From positions 372,001 through 436,000 of the forward strand of contig NW_015961957.1 in assembly GCF_000497045.1 (NCBI RefSeq): a stretch of DNA of 64,000 bases. The letters run 5' to 3'. This DNA is from Kalmanozyma brasiliensis GHG001 (taxonomy: Eukaryota; Basidiomycota; Ustilaginomycetes; Ustilaginales). A program made the translations under genes and the position numbers. The notes under the pieces are model-generated. The model worked only from the letters and a program-made list of their open reading frames with translations, was not told the DNA's origin and did no database searches. Position 1 is the first letter of the stretch; the number at the start of each line of letters is the position of its first letter. Positions 10,901-20,412 of this stretch are shown here, one piece after another.

Positions 10901-11776
10901 CTTGAAGAACGTTGGCGGTGAGCGAGGGACATGCTGTCGCCTTAGTCCTTTTGTACCGCTCTGCTTATGGAACAGCAAGATAGGATCAGGCAAGTCGCCG
11001 GTCGACGTGCCGGGCGGCCAAAACGGCAGGCGGCCGGGCATGGTTTGCTTTGAGGGATGGGAGCGCACCAACGGAGCCCCAGGCCGCCGGCGATTTTTCG
11101 GCCCCAGTAGGTCACCGCGCATGACGATCATGCTCTCACCTGTCAAAAAGCAGATGCCGCTCCTCGACCGTCCCTCGCCCACGCATTTGATTTACAGAGA
11201 AGACTTTACGACAGGCAACTCATCGCACAGAGCCGGCCAGCCGAGGTTGGTGCTCTGCGATTGCCCGGTGTCGGTTGGTCCTGATGGCGTCGATGCCGTC
11301 AGTTGCACCAAGCGAAAGGTCACGCAGTTAGGTAGCACGGACAAGTCTCGGTCTCGCTTCGAGGCAAAGAGGAGCGAGGTCGGAGCGGCAAAGAGGGAAA
11401 AATTTGGAGTTCAAGTGTTAAAGATCCAGGTCAGACAAATATGGAATTTTGCCTAGGCTCAGATGTGGAGTAGAAAATGGTGATCGAAGGCACAGCAGGC
11501 CGCACAGGGTTCAGCCAGACGCAGCTCGAGGAGCCGTGGACGCGTTGACCACCTTCTCAAATTTGGGAAGCTCACTGCGCTTCAGAAGTGTTGCTTTGCA
11601 TTTCATCGTCCACCCACCCTCACCTTCGTCTCGATCTTCCAGTCACCTTGCACACACACTCACAGCTATTCCGGACGACCTACAGCAGCGAACTCAGCAG
11701 AACAGAAGGGCATCAAGCGAGCGCCCAGCACAACTGAACAGGAGCTCGAACAGCACGGCCCCATAGAATCGCAACC
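10901..11776. promoter_or_regulatory. Divergent promoter region, GH32 gene / proteasome alpha-2
   Basis: This 876-base divergent spacer lies between the start codons of the fructosidase (minus) and the proteasome subunit (plus). The part next to the proteasome ATG is rich in CAGCAG/CACAC and C/T tracts like other leaders here. A carbon-responsive promoter for the fructosidase would be expected, but I cannot name a specific site. No further gene is seen. Confidence 0.4.
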
Positions 11777-12535
11777 ATGTCGGCCGGAGCAGGAGACGGA
11801 GCCTACTCGTTCTCGCTCACCACTTTCTCGCCGTCAGGCAAGCTTGTGCAGATCGAGCATGCGCTTGCAGCCGTTTCGCAAGGCGCCACCTCCCTCGGGA
11901 TCAAAGCATCGAATGCGATTGTAATTGCGACGGAGAAGCGGGCGCCATCTCCGCTCGTGGACGACTCGGCTCTGGAGCGCATCAGCGTCATCTGCCCCAA
12001 CATCGGCATGGTGTATTCTGGCATGGGGCCTGATTTCCGTGTGCTCGTCAGCTCGGCTCGCAAAGCGGCGCAGACGTACTGGAAGACGTTCGGCGAGTAT
12101 CCCCCGACGAGGGTGCTCGTGCAGGAGATCGCAACGCTCATGCAGCAGGCTACCCAACGTGGCGGTGTCCGACCTTTTGGTGTCAGTCTCCTCGTCGCCG
12201 GCTTCGACAGCGCACGCGGCCCAAGTCTGTATCAAGTCGACCCAAGCGGCAGCTACTTTATGTGGAAGGCCAGCGCCATCGGCAAGAACATGCAGAACGC
12301 AAAGACGTTCCTCGAGAAGAGGTACAACGACGACATCTCCCAAGAGGACGCCATTCACACCGCACTGCTCACACTCAAGGAAGGATTCGAGGGTCAGATG
12401 ACGGAGAAGACCATCGAGATTGGCGTCATCAGCGATACGTTCAAGAAGGCACTCGGGAACGGGGATGTAGGGGAACCAATTCCGGTGTTTAGGAAGTTGA
12501 GCGAGAGCGAGATCAAGGACTATCTTGCGTTGTAG
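11777..12535 (+). CDS. PRE8: 20S proteasome subunit alpha-2
   Basis: A 252-residue, full-length, intronless proteasome alpha subunit. The N-terminus has the alpha-type signature ([20 protein letters not shown], residues 10-29), whose helix H0 lies in the alpha-ring gate. [16 protein letters not shown] and the following [20 protein letters not shown] are strongly conserved in the alpha-2 (PSMA2/Pre8) class. Alpha subunits lack the N-terminal threonine nucleophile and form the outer rings of the 20S core particle, which binds the 19S regulator. The start is fixed by the length of the N-terminal helix. The 3' end faces the TBC1D20-like gene, with 164 bases between stop codons. Confidence 0.95.
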   Translation: MSAGAGDGAYSFSLTTFSPSGKLVQIEHALAAVSQGATSLGIKASNAIVIATEKRAPSPLVDDSALERISVICPNIGMVYSGMGPDFRVLVSSARKAAQTYWKTFGEYPPTRVLVQEIATLMQQATQRGGVRPFGVSLLVAGFDSARGPSLYQVDPSGSYFMWKASAIGKNMQNAKTFLEKRYNDDISQEDAIHTALLTLKEGFEGQMTEKTIEIGVISDTFKKALGNGDVGEPIPVFRKLSESEIKDYLAL

Positions 12536-12699
12536 GTGCGGCGAAATGGTATCCATTCGACAGAGATGTAATGCTTGCAGATCGAAAGAGGCTGCGACTG
12601 TGAGCGCTGATCAGAGCCCGACACGGCAACCACACCCAGGCTTTGGCTTTCATCGTGTGTACAAATTGCTTTTCATTCCACTGTTCGTACCTGATTGAG

Positions 12700-14847
12700 C
12701 TACTGCGCACTTCCAACCACCCTCCCCCAGTTGCTCAGGAGGGACACAACCAACGCCAACACGCGCTTGGTCTCCTCGGTCCCTCCGGCCACCACTTGGC
12801 TCGCCGTTGTAACAGGACTCTGCTGGCTCGCGGTGAACAGCGCCGCGACCAGCAGCCCAGAGAGACCGACGACGGCGAGCATGCGTGCTTGATGCTTCTG
12901 CTCGCTGAGACTCAGTCGGCGTTTGCGATGCGAGTGCTTCTCGTCGGACAGCTTTTCGTCGAAGTCCGAGGCGGGGGGCGTCGGTGATGGTGGGTGGGGA
13001 TCGCGGACGATGGCGTCGGTGGGCCCGGTCAGTGCGGACTCTGCTTGTGCGTTGAGCGTTTGCCAGTCGATGAGAGGTTCGTCTGGTGAGGATGAGTCTG
13101 GGGTGTTGTTTCGGTCAGCTTTTGTATCCAGTGTGTGAGCGGAATCAAATGTGCTCGGCCAGGTGAAGAGGACGCTGGACGGACCCATGATCTTCTCTGC
13201 CTCCAAAGCATCGCACGGGAGAGGGAAGCGCTGCATCAGAGCGACCGCCTCCTGCAACAACGTCGATATCGGCGTACCCGTCTTGGCTGTCTTTGGCTCG
13301 TCGTCCGTACTTGAGCGGCTGGAAGCGGCGAGCGCACGATCTGAAGCCAGACTCGGCAACTCAACGTCTGGATCCGTATAGATGAGATTCGAGTCGGTGG
13401 TACTGTTCCCATTCCTCCTCTCCGTCTGGCTCTCTTCTGCGCTGCGGGTGCTACTGCTGCCAATGCTATCCGCTGAATCCTCCACATCCGCAATGATGGA
13501 CGGCAATCTGCTCAGAATGGTGTGGAGCATCGCTGGATCTTCGAGCTCATCCACGTCCATTCCTTCGATCTCTTCTTTCCTGACCAGCAGCACCGCCGCG
13601 CAGAGGTAGATCGCAGAAGCAGGTCCGTAGGCAAGCACGAATTCGAGCACGCGCCGCATCACCGCTACGTCGGTTACATCGTGGGTTAACAGCGTCAGCA
13701 GCCACGGCAATGCAAAGAATGGCAGCGGCGATGCGCGATCAACTAGCTCGGCAAAAAGCGGATCGACGGAGCGCAGGAGGTTGCCAAGCATCTTGAGCTG
13801 GCCCATGATGGGGAGGAGATCGCGCGTCATGCTATCGCGGATGAGGTGGAGGCTGATGCGTTCGACGACGAGCTCGATCTGCGCTTGCTGACGTTCATGT
13901 GGAAAGAGTTGGGCGTTGGGCGACGGTCGATCGGGCGACAAGGTGAGGAGGATGACGGCGACAATGTCGTGATAGCCTTGGAAGTAGTGTAATGATGGGT
14001 AGCGGGAGAGCGTGGTGAGGATGAGGTGAGTGAGCTGTTTTCGCCGCAAGGCTTTGTCCTGTGCTGGTGTGGCATCGTTGCTGCTCGACGAAAAGAGATG
14101 CTGGAAAGCGGAGCCGATGAAGCTACGATCAACGTCCTTGGCCACCTGCTCGATGTCTCTGTTGGACAGACTTGGGTATCGCTGTTGATGTGTCCGCGAT
14201 GCTTCTTGCGGAGTCTGCTTTGGTGTGCTGCCTACGGTTCCAGTCGCGACTTGCGGTTCAACGCTCAGATCCGGTGACATCGTCAGAGGCGAATCAGGCG
14301 AACAGTCTTCAGGTGAAAACGCCGTACTGCTCTGCATTGAGCCGGAAGGATCTGGCGAGTTGGGCTCGGACGCAGTTGTGGCGGTCTCTGCATCTCTGCG
14401 TCTTTTGGACTTTTTGTGCCTGACGACCTTCCAGCCGTCGTCGGCTGGCGTCGGGTCCTTGGTGGCGTTCTGCTTGGAGCTACCGAAAGAGGAGCCGCCC
14501 TCAGCTTGAAGGATGTTGTCGGCAATCTGCCATCCGTCTGCATCAAGAGGCCCTTTCGTCGAGGTCACGCCCTGCTTGCCATGATCGGATTCTGCCGAAG
14601 GCTGCTGCTTCGCTTGCAAGGTGGAAGCATGGGCACGGACATGATCGTCCGTGATGCCAAGCAGAAGGAGCCATGAGTCCGTGCGTGATTCTGGCGTGGC
14701 CGAATGATCGAGTCCTGATGGTGCAAGGCACTGCTTTTGAAGCTCTCGACGACGATGCTTGGTTCTTTGCTGACCGTCGATCTGCCGCTGAGAAGAGCCG
14801 GACGCTGAGCTCTGGGCTCTTTGCGCCGTTTCGGATGCCATGACCAT
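12700..14847 (-). CDS. TBC1D20/Gyp8-like Rab GTPase-activating protein with C-terminal membrane anchor
   Basis: A 715-residue protein. A disordered insert (about residues 80-220) splits the start of the TBC domain (SWLLLLGI, 58-65) from its catalytic part. The Arg finger lies in KDVDRSFIG (D240, R241) and the Gln finger in HYFQGYHDI (Q290); LHYFQGYHDIVAVILLTLS is diagnostic of the TBC1D20/Gyp8 subgroup. The helical remainder runs to about residue 455. Residues 668-683 (MLAVVGLSGLLVAALF) form a C-terminal membrane segment, as in ER-localised TBC1D20, which acts on Rab1/Ypt1-type GTPases. Both catalytic fingers are present, so GAP activity is expected. The start may be Met1 (14847) or Met3 (14841). 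Confidence 0.87.
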   Translation of the reverse strand: MVMASETAQRAQSSASGSSQRQIDGQQRTKHRRRELQKQCLAPSGLDHSATPESRTDSWLLLLGITDDHVRAHASTLQAKQQPSAESDHGKQGVTSTKGPLDADGWQIADNILQAEGGSSFGSSKQNATKDPTPADDGWKVVRHKKSKRRRDAETATTASEPNSPDPSGSMQSSTAFSPEDCSPDSPLTMSPDLSVEPQVATGTVGSTPKQTPQEASRTHQQRYPSLSNRDIEQVAKDVDRSFIGSAFQHLFSSSSNDATPAQDKALRRKQLTHLILTTLSRYPSLHYFQGYHDIVAVILLTLSPDRPSPNAQLFPHERQQAQIELVVERISLHLIRDSMTRDLLPIMGQLKMLGNLLRSVDPLFAELVDRASPLPFFALPWLLTLLTHDVTDVAVMRRVLEFVLAYGPASAIYLCAAVLLVRKEEIEGMDVDELEDPAMLHTILSRLPSIIADVEDSADSIGSSSTRSAEESQTERRNGNSTTDSNLIYTDPDVELPSLASDRALAASSRSSTDDEPKTAKTGTPISTLLQEAVALMQRFPLPCDALEAEKIMGPSSVLFTWPSTFDSAHTLDTKADRNNTPDSSSPDEPLIDWQTLNAQAESALTGPTDAIVRDPHPPSPTPPASDFDEKLSDEKHSHRKRRLSLSEQKHQARMLAVVGLSGLLVAALFTASQQSPVTTASQVVAGGTEETKRVLALVVSLLSNWGRVVGSAQ

Positions 14848-16573
14848 ACTCTCGCACTATGTAGTCATCTCTAAGATGAGTGCTGTCAGATGCCCGCTGA
14901 CTGTGTGAATGGTGACTTGTTGGAAGGAATGCGTTTCGTGAGAAAGCGCGAGTGAGTGAGTGTCCCGTGCGTCAGTCACGCCCGCAAAATTGAGAGCACG
15001 TCGGCAGCGGATTGAGCCGAACAAAAAAGAGAGCTCAGGGTCCAACGTGGTGGTTGAGGGATCCTCGCGGACGGTATCCGTAAGCCGATGTCAGCGTGGC
15101 AGGCTCCCGAAGCGCTTCCCACGGTCGGTCGAGAGGGTCGTAGGGTCGCTGGTGTCGTCGGATGATCCGAGACAGGGGACGAAACGCCACAAGAGCAGCA
15201 TTGCTCGGATCCGACCAAGCTGCACACCCGAAAGCATGCCCTGGACCGCACTCCAACGTAGCGCCATGCTCGGATCCAGCCGATGATGCTCTTGGCAAGT
15301 GGTATTGATTTGGCATGCTCGCGCCGGGCCAAGCAAAGACACAGGCACGAGCCCAGCCGCCCTTACACAGCGAGCGCGGCAAGCGCGGATCAAGACAGAT
15401 CAACTCCAGAGCTAGCGGAGGCGGGTCTGCGACGCCCAAGCCTGTTTCAGCCAATTTCGAATTTGAGTCGACGGACAGGAACGGCGGCAGATCTTGCTCA
15501 AGATCAAGATTCGTGTGATGCTGTTTGAAGCTTGGTCACATCGCAGACGCACAATGCAGCTGCAAATGTGGATCTGTGTCAATATGACATGAGCCTGTCC
15601 TGCCCTTGACACAGGAACCAAAGGACGTGCATGCTGCAAGCCTGCGAGCCTGCAGTCGGGACCATGACCGACAATGATCGCCGGTCGATATTTCTCATCA
15701 CGGCTTTTTGGTGATCCTGCATCTCCTCCTCGCCGTCGACATATCTCGGGCCAAGAGCGGTCCTTCTTGCTTCGGCCTTCGCAGCCACACGGACAGCCCG
15801 ACTGGATTGTGATACGGGATACACTGCTCAAAGCGGCGTCGTCCAGCAAAGGTATGCAATGCAAGCGAGCCAGTCCGCGGGTCCGGCATATGCCTTTCCG
15901 TCGTTTTCCTGCGAAACGGACCGGGTTGGAAATGCGCTTCCTGTCTCAGGCTCAACCCGAGTGACACCTCTCTAGCGCTCTTGGAGCAAAATCAAGGACC
16001 AGGACAGCCCCTTTTTGTTCCGGTAAAGTGGAAAGTGACAGCGGCGTGACCCTGCCTGGAGCAGGCGATATCGTCCCATTTTATGCCGAAAATTACCAAT
16101 TTGTTAGTGATTTTTCTTTGGGAGGGAGCAGCGAGCGGGCTTTGGCCACTCTGTGCCAAGCTCAACTCCGAACCGAGGGCAGCTCCTGTAGCTCAGGGCA
16201 AGCAAGCCCTGGGCAGGACAGACAGAACGCACACCACCGGCCAACAAGGGTGGTGGGTAAAGCTTTTCTGGCGCAGTCCTTGCTCATCAACCCACAACAT
16301 CCTCTTCCTCCTGATCCTCGTCGCCTTGGTCGTGGTCGTCGCTGTTGTCGTCTTTTCGATCGTATATAGGCTTGCATCGCAGCACGCTCATTTTGTCGCT
16401 CTTTCCAACCTCCTCGGTTCCTCTGTCTCGCGTGGCATCTGGTCGGTCCCACCATCATCTCGTCCATCTAGCGTGAGCTGCTGTCATCCGCACCTAGCAT
16501 CACGATACCCACGAGCACGCTCGCATCTCAGCCACACGCTATTTCAGCACTCAACCATACCAAGGCCAGCATC
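14848..16573. other. Divergent intergenic region, TBC1D20-like gene / Rheb (about 1.7 kb)
   Basis: No convincing coding sequence is present. Small open frames on both strands are unrelated to known proteins. The last 300 bases before 16574 are C/T-rich and carry a TATA-like box (16363-16369), and are probably the Rheb promoter and leader. No structured RNA or repeat was recognised. Confidence 0.45.
16363..16369 (+). promoter_or_regulatory. TATA-like box of the Rheb gene
   Basis: TATATAG lies 205 bases upstream of the Rheb ATG and is followed by a C/T-rich leader. Spacing implies a leader of about 170 bases. It is a plausible core promoter element, unproven. Confidence 0.4.
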
Positions 16574-17246
16574 ATGTCCGTGCCAGGCAGCTCCACGCTT
16601 CGCAAGAAAAGAAAGATCGCCGTGCTCGGCTCGCGATCCGTCGGTACGTCTTACTCGAGTTGCAGACCCTCGCGTCGCCATGTCCACCAGTGTCACTGAC
16701 TCTCGCTGGCTCATCGTATCGCTTCTCTAACTCACAGGCAAATCCTCGCTGATCGTGCGCTACGTCGAGGACGCCTTTGTCGACTCGTACTACCCGACCA
16801 TCGAGAACATCTTCCAAAAGACCATCACCCACCGCGGTCAGGAATACGACTGCGACATCATCGACACAGCGGGTCAGGACGAGTATTCGATCCTCAACTC
16901 GAAACACGCCATTGGCATCCACGGTTACATGCTCGTCTACAGCATCGCCTCGCGCAACAGCTTCGACATGGTGCAGACGGTGTACGACAAGATCCTCAAC
17001 TACACGGGTACCGAGTCGGTCCCCTGCGTCATTGTGGGGCAGAAGAGCGATCTGCACGTCCAAAGGCAGGTGAGCGAAGCCGAGGGCAAGCAGTTGGCAA
17101 CACAGCTCAAGGCCGCTTGGATCGAAGTCAGCGCAAGACACAACGCAAATGTCGCCAAGGCCTTCGAGTCGATGTTGGGCGAGACGGATAAGGGCACCCA
17201 GGAGGGCGGACCCGAACCACAACCCAGCAAGTGCATCGTCATGTAA
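16574..17246 (+). CDS. RHB1: Rheb-family small GTPase, two exons
   Basis: Exon 1 is 16574-16643 and exon 2 is 16738-17246. The 94-base intron (GTACGT...ACAG) interrupts the P-loop between Val and Gly; splicing restores GSRSVGKSS (from residue 19), with the Arg characteristic of Rheb. The product has 192 residues. The effector region is YPTIENIF (42-49), switch II is DTAGQDEYS (66-74), G5 is SAR (156-158), and the C-terminus CIVM is a CaaX box for farnesylation. In fungi and animals Rheb activates TORC1 in response to nutrients and is controlled by the TSC complex. The base-recognition motif is GQKSDL (124-129), with Gln in place of the usual Asn of NKxD. The intron position inside the P-loop makes the start codon certain. 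Confidence 0.93.
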
Positions 17247-17463
17247 CGCACCCCTCAGCCTCATCTCTGGTTTCTCCAACTCTCGTTCTCTGCTCCAGCA
17301 CTTCTACCTTGTCAGGAATCCCCGTCACGTCTCTTGTCGATCTAATCCCATGTTGCTTTGCCGCACATACATTTCCAATACAGCTTCGCACATTCTCTCA
17401 TTCTCTCAGGCCACCGGATGGAGTGGAAAGTGGGTATACTGCTTTGCTCTGGTGATGACGGTG

Positions 17464-18624
17464 CTAGGAAAGACTCGGACCGAGGGCGCCATTCTTGCCG
17501 ACACCCGTGACGACCAGGTGATCGCCCCTTGAGCGGGCTGCCTTTTGCCAGTATTGCAGCGCTTGTCCGGCGTAAGGTGTTGTATGCTCAGACGGCTGCG
17601 CTGAGATCTGCGCTTCGAGCTTGGTGAAGGTGTCGTCCCAGTGCGAGCCCTGGACGCGGTCGTTGAAGTGCGGTAAGTGCGGGCGGGGCGCTCTGAGCTT
17701 CCTTTCTGGGGACTTCAGGGCCGATTGCGCTGTCGGTGGATCCGGTGCTGAGATCGTTGGCTCGCAGGGCGAGTCTGGAACGGCCGCTTGAGCCGGCACG
17801 GTATCTGCCTTCGCCTCAGCTTGGCTTGCTGAGTCGATTGGATCTGACGAGGCAGCGATCGTGGACGAGGTTGACGAAGCGCGCTTTGCCAGCCGTGCAG
17901 CCCGTTGCTGCTTGACTTGCTTTCTCGATAGCTTTGCCTTGGGAGGATTCGTTAACGGGTTCGCCAATGCTGCTTCGGAGACGTCCTGCGGAAGTCCCGC
18001 TTTCGCATCGCTGGCTTCTGCCTCTCGCGAGAGCTGCTTCTTGATGGACGCTGTCCGTCGTCTTTGCCTCTGTGGCACTCTCTTCACTTTCGGCTGCTCC
18101 CCAATCACCTCCTGCCCGCGATCCCTCTTCTTGCCCTTCCCTTCCTCTTCCGCTTCCGCCTTTTCCCCTTTCAACTCTGGCACCAGATCGGGCGCAGGCC
18201 GTCTAGCAACCGTGCCACAGCACCCGCACCTCCACTTGAGCACATGATCATGAGGCCCACTGACCCTGCTCCTTACGCTCACTGTCAGCCCTTCCACCCA
18301 AACGGTATCGCATTTGGGACACGACCCCCTCTTGACGCCCGTGTCCATCCGGATCACCACTTTGCGGGAGAGCGACTTGGCGGAACGCACCATCTCTCCC
18401 TGCAGCCGACATGCTGGGTCGCTCGACGACGCCGCGGGAGCCGAGGCTGAGAGTATGCCATAGTACGAGGCCACCTGGTGGAGGTGGTTGAGCGTGTGGT
18501 GGTGTTCGGGATGCGTGATTGCTTTCGGTGCTACCCAGGTGGGACCGGCTTTGCTGGAGGTGGAAGAAGAGCCACCTTTGGACTGCTTGCCCTTTTGCTG
18601 CGTGTTGGTGCTTTTGGGTGGCAT
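17464..18624 (-). CDS. RNase P/MRP subunit of the Rpr2/Rpp21/Snm1 family
   Basis: From the ATG at 18624 the protein has 386 residues; an upstream in-frame ATG at 18720 would add 32. Residues 40-140 match the Rpr2 family: a helix-rich start (HTLNHLHQVASYYGIL), the basic segment KVVIRMDTGVKRGSCPKC, and two zinc-binding pairs, C102/C105 and C133/C136 (WRCGCCG). Family members bind the RNA subunit of RNase P (tRNA 5' maturation) or RNase MRP (pre-rRNA processing) in the nucleus. The C-terminal 240 residues are Lys/Ala/Ser-rich and disordered, much longer than in yeast Rpr2. Whether it serves RNase P, MRP or both cannot be decided. It lies next to a tRNA gene, probably by chance. I prefer 18624 because MPPKSTNTQQ is followed directly by the family domain. 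Confidence 0.82.
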   Translation of the reverse strand: MPPKSTNTQQKGKQSKGGSSSTSSKAGPTWVAPKAITHPEHHHTLNHLHQVASYYGILSASAPAASSSDPACRLQGEMVRSAKSLSRKVVIRMDTGVKRGSCPKCDTVWVEGLTVSVRSRVSGPHDHVLKWRCGCCGTVARRPAPDLVPELKGEKAEAEEEGKGKKRDRGQEVIGEQPKVKRVPQRQRRRTASIKKQLSREAEASDAKAGLPQDVSEAALANPLTNPPKAKLSRKQVKQQRAARLAKRASSTSSTIAASSDPIDSASQAEAKADTVPAQAAVPDSPCEPTISAPDPPTAQSALKSPERKLRAPRPHLPHFNDRVQGSHWDDTFTKLEAQISAQPSEHTTPYAGQALQYWQKAARSRGDHLVVTGVGKNGALGPSLS

Positions 18625-18788
18625 GGTGAGCAGGTGCTCCTTGTCGAGCTTCAAAGTAGCCTCATCGCTCAGGGTGGTGGATAGACGAGAAGGAACGGAA
18701 TCATTTCGTACCAACGCCAAAAAAAGTTAGGAATCACTCTTTCGACAGGGTCCAAGGATGAACCGTAGGTAGAATCACCAAAAAGATT

Positions 18789-18891
18789 GCATTGACGGGG
18801 ACTCGAACCCCGGTCGAGTCGAATCGGTAGTCACGCCTTATGCAAGGCGATGAGTTGGCAACGACTCATGATACCCCTACACTATCAATGC
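18789..18891 (-). tRNA. tRNA-Gly (anticodon GCC) with 32-base intron
   Basis: Read on the minus strand, GCATTGA (18891-18885) pairs perfectly over seven base pairs with TCAATGC (18796-18790), followed by discriminator A at 18789. The T arm is CGGGG-TTCGAGT-CCCCG. The anticodon stem pairs AGTCG (18866-18862) with CGACT (18822-18818); the loop is TTGCCA-T with anticodon GCC at 18859-18857. A 32-base intron (18855-18824) sits after position 37, the standard place for eukaryotic tRNA introns. The mature length is 71 bases, as usual for tRNA-Gly. The D arm (TAGTGTAGGGGTATCAT) serves as internal A box and GGTTCGAGTCC as B box. Confidence 0.93.
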
Positions 18892-20412
18892 TTGTATGAA
18901 GAACGAGCCTGGTTATGCACACATATGATCCACAATTTTGAGCGCGAGCCTTTCTGGGGTCATCCCCGACGAGACCCTGGAAACGCAAGGCTGTGCTTCG
19001 GCCATGACTGTCTGCCTCGATCCATACGGTGAGGCAGCAGCATGCTTGGGATCGGCATGTCTACTCACTTGTCCCGCTGGAGATCGCGGAGCTCCGTCGT
19101 CCATCGCTCGGGTGCCAAGAGGAAGAAGGCGCCGACTCACGCGACCATGGCCGTGATGCACCTCGGACCCTGACACGGCGCGGCACGACCACCTCGGCGA
19201 CTAATGAAGTGCCCACGGGGTATCAGCCTGCACCTCTTCGCCCTCGGCACAAGACCGCCTCGCTGCATGCGCTGGCTCAACTGATACTCTGCACGACCAA
19301 GCTTGATCTCATGCGAAACGGGATTGAGACGGCCCGTTCGAGGTCGCGCGAAACAAGCACAGCTCGGCTAGCTCACATGAATCCCGCTAAGGTTCTCAAC
19401 GGCTCGTGGCTGGTAGCGTGGCTGACCTCGCCGATCCCGCACAGCCCTTCGGCAGCGCGATCGCTCAGTGACGATCTCTGTCATGATCGTCAGGGGAATT
19501 CAACGAAGCGGCACAGCATTGGCTTGCAAGCAAGGTTTTGATCATCGAAGAGCTCAACACCGCCTGGACAACGCAAGTGTTCCCCAAGGCCAACCCCGGT
19601 TTGAGGCAATTTCATGGCGTTCCTGAGCTCGGTCCTCGAGTCCTTTTGTTCGTGGTCATCAGATGATGCTGGCCGTAAAGATGTACTGAAAAAGGGCACC
19701 AGAAAAAGAGCCGAAAAAGGAAGCCGAGAAGAGAGAGAGACCGGATTGCATACAGACGCCGAGTGTGTGAAAAGTGTGACAGCTCAGATCGCAGCGCATC
19801 GAACCAATTTAAAGCTGATTTTTCGCTTCGCTTACTCTTTCTGGGCGACCGTTGGCCTCCCCGCTCTGCGACTGGTGACGCGCTCTTCTGAGACACTCTC
19901 CTACGCCCAGCCGGGCCCGTTCAGTCCACCTTGCCAAATCACACTTTCACCTGGGTCACTCGACTGGCCACCTGTCACATTCGCATTCATCGCTATCCCC
20001 TTCTATCCTCATCATCACCTACATCATCCCACTCGATTCCTAGTCGCCTCATCCTATTTTGTTTCCACTGGTCCAAACACCCTCCCTTGATTCTCACTCT
20101 TTCGCTCGCTCTTCAACCCTTTCATTCGTATCGCGCTTCGTGCCACCTCCGCATCTCGGGTCGACCTCATCCCACGCACCCTCGACGCTGGTACTCATTC
20201 ACGGATCCCAGCTTCGGTCGTACATCAGCGCAGCTCGCTACGCCACTCTCATCCCGCACCGGACTCGAGACGCCGACTCTTGCCACCAGACCGCATACAT
20301 CTAGTCCTCATCGCACTTGGCACGCAGCTTTCAAGCCAATGGACCCATCATAGAGGCTCATCTAACCCCACATTGACGCACTGCGCTCGCCCATCACAGA
20401 ATCACTGTAACT
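18892..20412. other. Intergenic region and leader upstream of the Ser/Pro-rich protein gene
   Basis: About 1.5 kb without a supported gene. The first 900 bases show only random short frames. From about 19880 to 20412 the sequence is C/T- and CATC-rich, as in 5' leaders elsewhere in this window. No structured RNA was seen. Confidence 0.4.

Noticed and set aside
10901..11182. N-terminal extension of the GH32 protein
   Set aside because: The extra 94 residues precede a good signal peptide and look like translated leader.
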